Positions 33,675-42,054 of a DNA stretch of 64,000 bases are shown piece after piece. The notes under the pieces are model-generated. The model was not told the origin of the DNA. It did not search any database and was given only the letters and a program-made list of their open reading frames with translations. This DNA is from Nocardiopsis flavescens (lineage in GTDB: Bacteria > Actinomycetota > Actinomycetes > Streptosporangiales > Streptosporangiaceae). Position numbers and translations under genes: made by a program. The stretch spans positions 1-64,000 of the forward strand of contig NZ_FQZK01000011.1 in the NCBI RefSeq assembly GCF_900141985.1, read 5' to 3'. Each line of letters opens with the position of its first letter. Position 1 is the first letter of the stretch.

Positions 33675-35894
33675 TCACCCCTGCTCCGGCCGCCCCTCCA
33701 GCTGGTCGAGCAGGTCGACGGCCGCCTCGGCGATGACCGTGCCCGGCGGGAAGATCGCCGCGGCGCCCGCCTCGCGCAGGGCGTCGAAGTCCTGCGGGGG
33801 GATGACCCCGCCGACCACGATCATGATGTCCGCGCGGTCCAGCCCGGCCAGCTCCTCCCGCAGCGCGGGCACCAGGGTCAGGTGCCCCGCCGCCAGCGAC
33901 GACACCCCCACCACGTGGACGTCGGCCTCGACCGCCTGGACGGCGACCTCCTTCGGGGTCTGGAACAGCGGGCCCACGTCGACGTCGAAGCCCAGGTCCG
34001 CGAACGCCGTCGCGATGACCTTCTGGCCCCGGTCGTGGCCGTCCTGGCCCATCTTCGCCACCAGGATGCGGGGCCGGCGCCCCTCCTCCTCGGCGAACTC
34101 CTCCACCCTGCGGGTCACGCGCTCCATGAGCCCCGCCGCGTCGGCGCTGCCCGCCGCCTCGTTCCGGTACACACCCTGGATGGTACGGATCTGCCCGGAG
34201 TGGCGGCCGAACACCTTCTCCATCGCGTCGGAGATCTCGCCCACGGTCGCCTTGGCGCGGGCCGCGTCCACGGCCGCCGCCAGCAGGTTGCCGGTGAGGG
34301 CGGCGTCGGACCTGGACTCGCCGCCCGCCGCCGCGGTGAGCGCGTCCAGCGCGGCGCGCACCGCGCCCTCGTCGCGCTCGGCGCGCAGGCGGCGCAGCTT
34401 CTCCAGCTGGCTGGCGCGCACCTTGGAGTTCTCGACCTTGAGGACGTCGATGTCCTGCTCGCTGTCGGGCCGGTACTTGTTGACGCCGATGACCGGCTGG
34501 CGCCCGGAGTCGATGCGCGCCTGGGTGCGGGCGGCGGCCTCCTCGATGCGCATCTTGGGCAGCCCGGCGTCGATGGCCGCGGCCATGCCGCCCGCCTTCT
34601 CGACCTCCGCGATGTGGTCCCAGGCCTTGGCCGCCAGCTCCCGGGTGAGCCGCTCCACGTAGTAGCTGCCGCCCCACGGGTCGACCGACCGGGTGGTGCC
34701 GGACTCCTGCTGGAGCAGGAGCTGGGTGTTGCGGGCGATGCGCGCCGAGAAGTCGGTCGGCAGCGCCAGCGCCTCGTCCAGGGCGTTGGTGTGCAGCGAC
34801 TGGGTGTGCCCCTGGGTGGCGGCCATGGCCTCCACACAGGTGCGGGCCACGTTGTTGAACACGTCCTGCGCGGTCAGCGACCAGCCCGAGGTCTGGGAGT
34901 GGGTGCGCAGGCTCAGCGACTTGTCCCTGGCCGCGCCCAGGTCCCGGACCAGCCGCGCCCACAGCAGGCGGGCCGCGCGCAGCTTGGCGACCTCCATGAA
35001 GAAGTTCATGCCGATCGCCCAGAAGAACGACAGCCGCGGGGCGAACACGTCGACGTCCAGGCCGGACCGCTGTCCGGCGCGGATGTACTCCACGCCGTCG
35101 GCGAGCGTGTAGGCGAGTTCGAGGTCGGCGGTGGCCCCCGCCTCCTGCATGTGGTACCCGGAGATCGAGATGGAGTTGAACCGCGGCATCCGCTGCGAGG
35201 TGTACGCGAAGATGTCGGAGATGATCCGCATCGACGGCCGCGGCGGGTAGATGTAGGTGTTCCGGACCATGAACTCCTTGAGGATGTCGTTCTGGATGGT
35301 CCCGGACAGCTGCTCCGGCGCCACGCCCTGCTCCTCGGCGGCGACGATGTACAGCGCCAGGACCGGCAGGACGGCGCCGTTCATGGTCATCGACACGCTC
35401 ATCCGGTCCAGGGGGATGCCCTCGAACAGCCGGCGCATGTCGTAGATGGAGTCGATGGCCACGCCCGCCATGCCGACGTCGCCCGCCACCCGCGGGTGGT
35501 CGGAGTCGTAGCCGCGGTGGGTGGCCAGGTCGAACGCGACCGACAGGCCCTTCTGCCCGGCCGCCAGGTTGCGGCGGTAGAAGGCGTTGGACTCCTCGGC
35601 GGTGGAGAAGCCCGCGTACTGGCGGATCGTCCACGGCTGGTTGACGTACATGGTCGGGTACGGGCCGCGCAGGTACGGCGGGATGCCGGGGAGGCCGTCG
35701 ACGAAGTCGAGTCCGGCCCGGTCCGCGGGCGTGTACAGCGGCTTGACCGGGATGCCCTCGGGGGTCTCCCATTCCAGGGCGTCGGGGGCCTTGCCGGTGG
35801 CGGCCTCGACGGCGGCGGCCCACCGGGCGGCGCCGTCGGGGGCGGTGGAGGGCTCCGGCGGTTCCGGGGCCACGGTGGACAGATCGGGGATCAT
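33675..35894 (-). CDS. mutB: Methylmalonyl-CoA mutase large subunit
   Basis: The 739-aa catalytic subunit interconverts succinyl-CoA and (R)-methylmalonyl-CoA using adenosylcobalamin, linking propionate and odd-chain or branched-chain degradation with the TCA cycle and supplying polyketide precursors. The substrate barrel begins with [22 protein letters not shown] and [20 protein letters not shown]; the C-terminal B12 domain has the DxHxxG cobalt-ligand motif (DGHDRGQK) and [22 protein letters not shown]. The ATG at 35894 overlaps the mutA stop (ATGA), so translation is coupled and a much longer upstream frame is rejected. meaB follows. The subunit pairs with MutA as a heterodimer. Confidence 0.97.
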   Translation of the reverse strand: MIPDLSTVAPEPPEPSTAPDGAARWAAAVEAATGKAPDALEWETPEGIPVKPLYTPADRAGLDFVDGLPGIPPYLRGPYPTMYVNQPWTIRQYAGFSTAEESNAFYRRNLAAGQKGLSVAFDLATHRGYDSDHPRVAGDVGMAGVAIDSIYDMRRLFEGIPLDRMSVSMTMNGAVLPVLALYIVAAEEQGVAPEQLSGTIQNDILKEFMVRNTYIYPPRPSMRIISDIFAYTSQRMPRFNSISISGYHMQEAGATADLELAYTLADGVEYIRAGQRSGLDVDVFAPRLSFFWAIGMNFFMEVAKLRAARLLWARLVRDLGAARDKSLSLRTHSQTSGWSLTAQDVFNNVARTCVEAMAATQGHTQSLHTNALDEALALPTDFSARIARNTQLLLQQESGTTRSVDPWGGSYYVERLTRELAAKAWDHIAEVEKAGGMAAAIDAGLPKMRIEEAAARTQARIDSGRQPVIGVNKYRPDSEQDIDVLKVENSKVRASQLEKLRRLRAERDEGAVRAALDALTAAAGGESRSDAALTGNLLAAAVDAARAKATVGEISDAMEKVFGRHSGQIRTIQGVYRNEAAGSADAAGLMERVTRRVEEFAEEEGRRPRILVAKMGQDGHDRGQKVIATAFADLGFDVDVGPLFQTPKEVAVQAVEADVHVVGVSSLAAGHLTLVPALREELAGLDRADIMIVVGGVIPPQDFDALREAGAAAIFPPGTVIAEAAVDLLDQLEGRPEQG

Positions 35895-37750
35895 GCGTCC
35901 TCCCCCTCGGGGACCAGCAGGTCGGCCAGTTCGGTGAGCAGGGCGACGGCGTCGCACCCCTGGTACAGGAAGGCGTCCGCGGCGACGTCCCGGGGGGCTC
36001 CCGCCAGCAGCACGCGCCGCGCCCCCGCGTCCCGCAGGGCCGCGACGACGTCCGCAGCGTGCTCGGCGTAGACCTTCTCGGAGGAGCACACCACGGCCAC
36101 CCGCAGCCCGGAGCCGGCGAACGCCTCCGCGGCTCCGGCGGGCTCCAGGGGACCGGGCGCGCGGGCGGCGATCCCGCCCGCGGCCAGCAGGTTGGCGGCG
36201 AAGGAGGCCCGGCCGGTGTGCACGGCGACCGGCCCCAGCGTGGCCAGGAACACCTCGGGGCGCTCGGGGGCGGCGTCGGCGCGGTCGCGCAGCTCCTCGA
36301 ACTCCCCCGCGTACCGGCGCAGCGGGAACCAGGATTCGCGCACGGGGAGGGGCTCGCGCTCCAGCGGCGCCTCGTCGGGGTTCGGGAACTCGCTGACCCC
36401 GGTCAGGGGGGAGCGGCGGTGCGCCAGGTCGGCGCGGCGGCGCTCCCAGACGTCGTCCACGCGCTCGCGGAGCCATCCGTCCACGACCACCTCCGCGGCG
36501 CCGCCGGACGCCTCGACCTCCTGGAGGAAGGCCCATCCGGCGAGGTGGAGGTCGCGGGTGAGCGCCTCCACGTGGAAGGACCCCCCGGCCGGATCGGCCA
36601 CCCGGGCCAGGTGGGACTCCTCGATCAGGAGGGCCTGGGTGTTGCGGGCCACCCGGCGGGCGAAGTCGTCGGACAGGCCGATCGCGGCGTCGTAGGGCAG
36701 GACGGTGACGGAGTCCGCCCCGCCCACCCCGGCGGCGAAGCAGGCCACGGTGGTGCGCAGCATGTTCACGTGCGGGTCGCGCCGGGTCATCATGGCCTCG
36801 GAGGTGACCGCGTGCACCCGCATGGTGCGCCGGTCGGCGGGGACGCCGCCGACCTCCAGCACCCGGTTCCACATGGTGCGGACGGCGCGGAGCTTGGCGA
36901 TGCCCGCGAACTGGTCGGCGCCCACCGCCAGCCGGAACACGATGCGCCCGGCGGCGTCGGCGAGGTCCATCCCGGCGGCGGCCAGGGCGCGCAGCAGCGC
37001 GGTCCCGGCGGCGACGGCCCAGCCCAGTTCCTGGCCGTCGGAGCCGCCGGCGTTGTGCACCAGGGTGGCGTCCGCGGTCACCAGGCCCAGGCCGGGACGG
37101 CCGCGCGCGCGGTCGGCGGCGAACCGGGCGGCGTCCAGGACGTCGGGGCGGGCCCCGGCGCGGGCGGCCGTGGTGAGGGGGTCGATTCCCAGGTGGGAGA
37201 TGATCCGGGCGTCGGGGACCTCGGCGTCGGCGTGGACGCCCAGCAGGGCGTCGGCGGCCTCGGCGTGGGCGGCTCCCGGGTCCAGGACGACGGGGGCGAG
37301 GTCGAGGTGGACGTCCGCCAGCGCCGCTCCCAGGCGGTCCGCGGGCAGGTGCCCGTCACCGACGGCGACCCACAGGGAGGAGACGCCGTTCATGAGGTCG
37401 GCCAGGGCCCGGCGGCGCAGGGCCTCGGGGTCGGACTCCAGGTAGCGGGCGCGGATGTCCCAGCCGTCGGCGGGCACGGGCCGGTAGCCGCGAGTGAAGG
37501 GGGCCTGCCCGGGGTGGCCGGGGTCGGCGGCGGGCGGCTCGGAGGTGGCCAGGGGCGCGATGTCGAAGCCGTCGTAGGTGCGGGTGGCCAGCACCGACTC
37601 GGGGCGGTCCGCCAGCCGCTCCTCGGGCACACCGCTCTTGCGCAGCACCCCGGCGACCAGCTCGCGCCACCGCTCCGGGGTGGCGGCCGGGAACCCCTCG
37701 GCGAGGTCGGGGGCGCCGGATCCGGCGGGGCCGCTCTCTTGGACGTCCAT
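35891..37750 (-). CDS. mutA: Methylmalonyl-CoA mutase small subunit
   Basis: This 619-aa subunit is homologous to MutB but is non-catalytic; it stabilises the heterodimer. Recognisable blocks are [54 protein letters not shown] and [27 protein letters not shown]. The C-terminal B12-like domain lacks the DxHxxG cobalt-binding motif, as expected for MutA. It is the first gene of a mutA-mutB-meaB operon. Its ATG has GGAG only one base upstream, too close to serve as a normal ribosome site, and a -10-like TACCAT lies exactly where a leaderless transcript would need it. Confidence 0.95.
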   Translation of the reverse strand: MDVQESGPAGSGAPDLAEGFPAATPERWRELVAGVLRKSGVPEERLADRPESVLATRTYDGFDIAPLATSEPPAADPGHPGQAPFTRGYRPVPADGWDIRARYLESDPEALRRRALADLMNGVSSLWVAVGDGHLPADRLGAALADVHLDLAPVVLDPGAAHAEAADALLGVHADAEVPDARIISHLGIDPLTTAARAGARPDVLDAARFAADRARGRPGLGLVTADATLVHNAGGSDGQELGWAVAAGTALLRALAAAGMDLADAAGRIVFRLAVGADQFAGIAKLRAVRTMWNRVLEVGGVPADRRTMRVHAVTSEAMMTRRDPHVNMLRTTVACFAAGVGGADSVTVLPYDAAIGLSDDFARRVARNTQALLIEESHLARVADPAGGSFHVEALTRDLHLAGWAFLQEVEASGGAAEVVVDGWLRERVDDVWERRRADLAHRRSPLTGVSEFPNPDEAPLEREPLPVRESWFPLRRYAGEFEELRDRADAAPERPEVFLATLGPVAVHTGRASFAANLLAAGGIAARAPGPLEPAGAAEAFAGSGLRVAVVCSSEKVYAEHAADVVAALRDAGARRVLLAGAPRDVAADAFLYQGCDAVALLTELADLLVPEGEDA

Positions 37751-37757
37751 ACTCCGG

Positions 37758-37763
37758 ATGGTA
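37758..37763 (-). promoter_or_regulatory. -10-like TACCAT box of mutA, possible leaderless start
   Basis: On the minus strand, TACCAT ends 7 nt before the mutA ATG. A transcription start 7-8 nt after the box would coincide with the A of the start codon, giving a leaderless mRNA, which is common in actinomycetes. The rest of the 349-bp gap up to the DUF4184 gene shows no gene or clear -35 box. Confidence 0.35.
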
Positions 37764-38099
37764 GAGAACCGGATTCGGTCGCGGGGCGGCGGGGTGTGTC
37801 CCAGAGCACGTGCGGACGCAGAAGTGACCGATGTTCGAGCAGTTCATGACCGGAGTTCGACGGGGGCTCGATCCGGTCCCGCGGAACGCGTCCGACCGGC
37901 CACGGCGCCCGCTCCGGCGTGTTCTCCACCCGTAGGCGCGAACCGAGGGGGCGCAGACGGCGTTATACCGCGTGGAAGCGGTCCCCGTCCCGGTGCCCGC
38001 GGGAGCGGTGGGGTGCACGGTGATGGTCCAGGACAGAACACGGCCGCGGGCGGCGTCCGCCGGCGGGCCGCCGGCCGACCGCGCGGCCGGGGGCCGCTG

Positions 38100-38798
38100 A
38101 TGCCCTTCACCCCGGCCCACGTCGCGGCCGTACTGCCGCTGGCCCGCACCCGGCTGCCGCTCGCCGCGCTGGTCGTCGGCTCGATGGCCCCCGACCTCCC
38201 GTACTACCTGCCGCTGCCCGTGGGCGCCTCCGTCACGCACTTCCCCCTGGGGCTCCCGGTGGTGGTGCTCCTGGGCGCGGTGGTGTGGGCCTGCTGGACC
38301 TACGCCCTGCGCGCGCCCCTGGCCGCCCTGGCCGGTCGCGAGGCGGGGCCGCCGCCCGCGCCGGGCCCGCGGGGCGTCGCGTGGGGCGCGGCGGCGCTCG
38401 CGGTGGGGGCGCTCACCCACATGGTGTGGGACGCGTTCACCCATCCCGGCGGGGCGGGGGTGCAGCTCCTGCCGGTGCTCCAGGAGCCCGTGGTGGAGCC
38501 GCACAAGGTCTACAACGTGCTGATGTACGCCAGCTCGGCACTGGGGCTGGCGGCGGTCGCGTGGTGGACCGCCCGCCGGGTGGAGGGGCCGCTGCGGCCC
38601 CGCTGGATTCCGCTGGCGGCGATCGCCGCCTGCGCTCTGGCGGGCGCGGCGGTGAGCAGGCTGGCGGCGGGCGACGCCCTCGACGGCGGGTACGACCTGG
38701 TGCGCGTCGTCCTGCTGGGGGCCGTGCCCGGCGCGGGGGCGGGGGTGGCCGCCTGGAGCCTGTACTGGTGGGTCCGGGAGCGCGGGGGGACCCCGTAG
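38100..38798 (+). CDS. DUF4184 membrane protein
   Basis: The 232-aa protein belongs to the DUF4184 family of polytopic membrane proteins, recognised by the start MPFTPAHVAAVLPLAR and VVGSMAPDLPYYLPLP, which are near-invariant in this family, and by GALTHMVWDAFTHPGG with the conserved His/Asp cluster. These conserved Asp/His residues resemble the metal-binding sites of membrane-bound metal-dependent hydrolases (YdjM/YfhO-like), but no activity is known to me. Five or six membrane helices are expected. The ATG at 38100 is preceded only by a G-rich stretch. Neighbours give no hint of role. Confidence 0.85.
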   Translation: MPFTPAHVAAVLPLARTRLPLAALVVGSMAPDLPYYLPLPVGASVTHFPLGLPVVVLLGAVVWACWTYALRAPLAALAGREAGPPPAPGPRGVAWGAAALAVGALTHMVWDAFTHPGGAGVQLLPVLQEPVVEPHKVYNVLMYASSALGLAAVAWWTARRVEGPLRPRWIPLAAIAACALAGAAVSRLAAGDALDGGYDLVRVVLLGAVPGAGAGVAAWSLYWWVRERGGTP

Positions 38799-38830
38799 GC
38801 GCCCCCGGCGCCGGGGCGGCTCCCGGGTAC

Positions 38831-38865
38831 GGGGGTGGGCCCCGAGCGTGGGGGTGGGCCCCGAG
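38831..38865. repeat. Two 16-bp direct repeats with 19-bp period
   Basis: GGGGGTGGGCCCCGAG occurs at 38831-38846 and 38850-38865, in the gap after the DUF4184 gene. Each copy itself contains GGGCCC. Simple slipped-strand duplication is the likely origin. Confidence 0.7.
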
Positions 38866-38883
38866 TGCGGGCCCTCGGGTTCA

Positions 38884-38913
38884 GGGCGGCCCCCGGGCGC
38901 GGGAGGGCCGCCC
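38884..38913. terminator. Hairpin in the DUF4184 downstream gap
   Basis: GGGCGGCCC (38884-38892) pairs with GGGCCGCCC (38905-38913), a 9-bp stem with a 12-nt loop, 86 bp after the DUF4184 stop. Probable terminator. Confidence 0.5.
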
Positions 38914-38976
38914 CGAACACCGCCGAGGGCACCGCCCGGCCGACCGCGGCGGATGACCGGCTGACAGAATGACCGG

Positions 38977-39189
38977 ATGGACTTCGGGACGCCGCCGCGC
39001 GCGCTGGCCGCCGACCCGTACGCGCGCCGCGGCGGGTCCCCCCGCCTGTGGGTCACCGCGCCCGACCGGGGGCACGGCCACGACCGGCTCGGCGTCCCGG
39101 AGCCGGAGGGCGGGCGCACCGGACTCGACGAGGACGCGCCGGCCCCGACCCCCGGCGGCCTGCGGCCCGTCGTCCTCACGTCGCCGTGA
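38977..39189 (+). CDS. Small hypothetical protein upstream of the Nudix gene
   Basis: A possible 70-aa protein (MDFGTPPRALAADPYARRGG) is rich in Pro, Gly and Arg and has no recognisable domain. It starts with ATG but has no clear ribosome site, and its stop overlaps a GTG that is in frame with the Nudix gene. It might be a short leader peptide or a chance open frame in high-GC DNA. I keep it at low confidence because it is co-directional and ends exactly where the next frame can begin. Confidence 0.25.
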   Translation: MDFGTPPRALAADPYARRGGSPRLWVTAPDRGHGHDRLGVPEPEGGRTGLDEDAPAPTPGGLRPVVLTSP

Positions 39190-39209
39190 CGCGGGCGGAG
39201 GAGGGGCGG

Positions 39210-39659
39210 GTGGAGGAGGAGCGGGTGGAGGGCCCGGTCATCGACCTGTGCGTGGTGCTGTTCCGCGGGGACGGGCGGGTGCTGCTGGGCGAGCGGCAGA
39301 ACACGGGCTTCCAGGACGGCCGGTACGCCATCCCGGGGGGAGGGCTGGAGCCGGGCGAGTCGGTCGCGCAGGGGGCGGCCCGCGAACTGTTCGAGGAGGT
39401 CGGCGTGACCGTCGACCCGGACACCCTGCACTGCGCGCACGTGACCCACCACCGCAGCGCGCGGGGGGCGACGCGCATCGGGTTCTTCTTCACCGCGCCG
39501 CGCTGGGAGGGCACCCCGGTCAACCGGGAACCCCACCTGTGCTCACGGCTGACCTGGGAGGACCCCGACGACCTGCCGGAGAACACGATCCCCTTCGCCG
39601 CCGACGTCATCGCCCGCATCCGCCGCGGAGAGCCCTTCTCCGCCCACGGCTGGGACTGA
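39210..39659 (+). CDS. Nudix hydrolase
   Basis: This 149-aa protein is a Nudix hydrolase, which cleaves a nucleoside diphosphate linked to another moiety. The complete Nudix box is GGGLEPGESVAQGAARELFEEVGV, fitting Gx5Ex7REUxEExGU; the acidic REUxEE residues bind magnesium. The segment before it (LLGERQNTGFQDGRYAIPGG) and CSRLTWEDPDDLPENTIPFA after the box resemble the NUDT15/MTH1-like or CoA-type small Nudix proteins in actinomycetes. GTG at 39210 is chosen for the GGAGG about five bases upstream; GTG at 39186 and 39225 are alternatives. Substrate is unknown. Confidence 0.88.
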   Translation: MEEERVEGPVIDLCVVLFRGDGRVLLGERQNTGFQDGRYAIPGGGLEPGESVAQGAARELFEEVGVTVDPDTLHCAHVTHHRSARGATRIGFFFTAPRWEGTPVNREPHLCSRLTWEDPDDLPENTIPFAADVIARIRRGEPFSAHGWD

Positions 39660-39841
39660 ACCCGCCGGGACCGGCCGCCGCGCACCCGCACGCCCCGTGC
39701 GGAGCGCCCGTTCCCCGGCGGGTACGGGGCGGTGGACCCCCGCCGCCGCAGGGGCCCGGCGGCTCTGCCGCGGCCCCGGGCCGGTCCCCGGCGGCACGGG
39801 GGACCAGGCCGGCGGGTGCCGGCCACCGCTCCCCGCCGGCC

Positions 39842-40240
39842 TCAGCCGCAGTTGGTGCCGTTGCGGACGATCCAGTCGTCCCCGACCTTCCCGCCCCAGT
39901 CCACGCACTGGCCCGCCGCAGAGAGGTAGACCGGACCCGCGTACTCGGTGAAGTCGCCCGGGTCGGTCTGCCAGGAGGTGCCGCCGCTCTGCTTGAGCGC
40001 GGCGTCCATGGAGACCCGCGCGCCGGGGTTGGAGCGGACCACCACCACGCAGTTCTTCCCGTTGGAGTTGTTGTAGGTCAGGAACACGGTCCCGCCGGGG
40101 ATCGCCGCCTCGTTGACCTTGCCGTACCCGCCGCCGCACTGGCCGCCGTAGGCGGCGGCGCCGACCGGGGCGGGGTTGGCGATCGTGACGACCAGGGCCA
40201 GCCCCAGCGCCGCCGCGATCCGGCCGGTGATCTGCTTCAT
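39842..40240 (-). CDS. SapA-like spore-associated secreted protein
   Basis: The 132-aa protein resembles Streptomyces spore-associated protein A. A signal peptide (MKQITGRIAAALGLALVVTI, cleaved after ...VGAAA) is followed by a ~100-residue mature domain with AYGGQCGGGYGKVNEAAIPG, GTVFLTYNNSNGKNCVVVVR, YAGPVYLSAAGQCVDWGG and a final C-terminal NGTNCG. Four Cys residues are placed as in SapA and would form two disulfides. It is secreted and its role is unknown even in Streptomyces. GAGGAACG precedes the ATG. It follows the Ser/Thr kinase by 23 bp on the same strand and may be cotranscribed with it. Confidence 0.85.
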   Translation of the reverse strand: MKQITGRIAAALGLALVVTIANPAPVGAAAYGGQCGGGYGKVNEAAIPGGTVFLTYNNSNGKNCVVVVRSNPGARVSMDAALKQSGGTSWQTDPGDFTEYAGPVYLSAAGQCVDWGGKVGDDWIVRNGTNCG

Positions 40241-40263
40241 CGTTCCTCGCTCGCTCGTCCGGG

Positions 40264-41916
40264 TCACCACGGCGGGGTCCCGGTGCCGCTGGTGCGGTGC
40301 TGCTCGACCAGGCGGGTGATGGTGACGGTGCCGTCGGAGCCGGTCGTGTAGGTGACCTCGGCGCGGACCGTCCGGCCGCCCTGGCCGGCGTAGCCGGTGA
40401 GCGCGGACGGGCTGGAGGACACCGACCCCGCGCCCCCGTCGCCGACCCCGCCGCCCTGGCTCTGGCAGAAGCTCCAGGCGCACACCACCGTGGCGCCGTC
40501 CAGCCGCGCGTACACGGCCGCCCCGCCGTCGGGCTTGAAAGCGATGACGTGCTCGCCGGAGGGCCGCTCCCCGGAGGCGCCCACGCCCGCACCGAGCAGC
40601 CCGGTGGCCGTGGCGGTGGTGCCGCCGTCGTCGCCGTCCCCGCCGCCCTCCTCCTCGTCGTCCTCCCCGGCCTCCTCGGAGGGGTCGTCGGACGGGTCCT
40701 CGGAGGGGGACTCGCTCGGCTGCGGCTCCTCTCCCACCGGTCCCGGGCGGCGCTCGTCGCCCGCGCCCGCCTCCTGGGCCGGGGCGTCGCCGCCATCCTC
40801 GTCTCCGGAGAACCAGGCGGCGACGGGCAGCGCGTCCCAGTTGCGCACGACCGCCGCCCCGCCGAAGGCGATCCCCGCGAGCAGCACCAGCGCTCCCGCG
40901 CCCGCGCCGACCAGGGTGAGCACCCGCCGGGCCCGCCCCTCCCCCCGGGGCGGCGCGACGGCGAACACGCGCTCCGGGGCGGCCTGCACGTCCCGCCAGC
41001 TCTCGTCCACCACCGCGGCCATGGCCCCGCCGGCCATCTCGGGCGAGCTCATGGGGGCGTAGGCGCGGCCGGGCCTGCCGAGGGCGATCACGCCGTCCAC
41101 CAGCTGCATGGCGTCGGGCCGCTGCGCGGCCTCCTTGGCCAGGGCGCGGCGGGCCAGGTCGGCCAGGGGCCCGGTGAACCCCTCCATGTCGGGTTCGCCG
41201 CTGATGACCCGGTGGGCCACCGCCGCCGGGTCCCCGGTGCCGAAGGGCGGCCGTCCGGTGGCGGCGTACGTGACGAGCGCGCCCCAGGCGAAGATGTCGT
41301 CGGCGGTGCTGGTGGGCCTGCCCTGGTAGTGGTCCGGGCTGATCCACCCCGGTGAGCCCATCACCGACCCGGTGCGGGTGAGCGCCGTCTGGTCGACGGC
41401 GCGGGCCACCCCGAAGTCCAGCACGCGCGGCCCCTCGGGGGACAGCACGATGTTGGCGGGCTTGAGGTCGCGGTGGGCGATGCCGACGGCGTGGATCTGC
41501 ACCAGCGCCTCGGCCACGCCCGCGGCCAGGCCCGTGAGCAGCCGGTCCGGCAGGGGGCCGTGCTTGCGCATGTAGGCGCTGAGCGTCAGGCCCCGTACCA
41601 GGGGCGTGACCAGCCACGGGCGCTCGGCCTCGGTGTCGGCCGCCAGCAGCGGCACCGCGCAGGCGCCGCCGACCCGGCGCAGCAGGTCGACCTCGCGGGC
41701 GAACCGGGCGCGGAACTCGGCGTCCGCGGAGTACTCGGGGTGGATGAGCTTGACCGCGACCGGCTCGCCCGAGGCGTCGTGGGCCGCGTACACGACCCCC
41801 ATGCCGCCGGCGCCCAGCCTCTTGAGTAGCCGGTAGGGGCCGATCCGGGCGGGGTCGGTGGAGGTCAGGTCGGTCGCGGTTGCGGGCAGGGTGACTGCGT
41901 TCGGATGGGTGCTCAC
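40264..41916 (-). CDS. Transmembrane Ser/Thr protein kinase
   Basis: This 550-aa bacterial Hanks-type kinase has a cytoplasmic kinase domain (residues ~25-285): glycine loop RLGAGGMGVVY, AVKLIHPEY with the catalytic Lys, HRDLKPANIVL catalytic loop, DFGVAR metal motif and GSPGWISPDHY activation segment end. A membrane helix lies at ~327-355, followed by an acidic Ser/Glu/Asp-rich linker and an extracytoplasmic domain (~450-550; VIAFKPDGGAAVYARLDGATVVCAWSFC, VEQHRTSGTG) with a Cys pair and no PASTA repeats. It sits just downstream of an FHA-bearing secretion ATPase, a natural target for phosphothreonine binding. GTG start at 41916 has no strong ribosome site. Sensing ligand is unknown. Confidence 0.9.
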   Translation of the reverse strand: MSTHPNAVTLPATATDLTSTDPARIGPYRLLKRLGAGGMGVVYAAHDASGEPVAVKLIHPEYSADAEFRARFAREVDLLRRVGGACAVPLLAADTEAERPWLVTPLVRGLTLSAYMRKHGPLPDRLLTGLAAGVAEALVQIHAVGIAHRDLKPANIVLSPEGPRVLDFGVARAVDQTALTRTGSVMGSPGWISPDHYQGRPTSTADDIFAWGALVTYAATGRPPFGTGDPAAVAHRVISGEPDMEGFTGPLADLARRALAKEAAQRPDAMQLVDGVIALGRPGRAYAPMSSPEMAGGAMAAVVDESWRDVQAAPERVFAVAPPRGEGRARRVLTLVGAGAGALVLLAGIAFGGAAVVRNWDALPVAAWFSGDEDGGDAPAQEAGAGDERRPGPVGEEPQPSESPSEDPSDDPSEEAGEDDEEEGGGDGDDGGTTATATGLLGAGVGASGERPSGEHVIAFKPDGGAAVYARLDGATVVCAWSFCQSQGGGVGDGGAGSVSSSPSALTGYAGQGGRTVRAEVTYTTGSDGTVTITRLVEQHRTSGTGTPPW

Positions 41917-42015
41917 GGCCGTCGACTCACAGGTCTCGTCTCTGGGGAGGGCTGCCCTCCCGAGGGGCAGGGGAGGAGGGGGTGCGCAAAGGGGATATTC
42001 GGATCCTAACGGTCA

Positions 42016-42048
42016 CCGGCCGCCCCGTGTGGGGCACGGGGCGGCCGG
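42016..42048 (-). terminator. Terminator hairpin after the FHA-FtsK gene
   Basis: A 14-bp perfect stem (CCGGCCGCCCCGTG at 42016-42029 and its complement at 42035-42048) with a TGGGG loop lies 7 bp after the ATPase stop on the minus strand, before the kinase gene. It probably separates or attenuates transcription between them. Confidence 0.7.
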
Positions 42049-42054
42049 TCCCGG

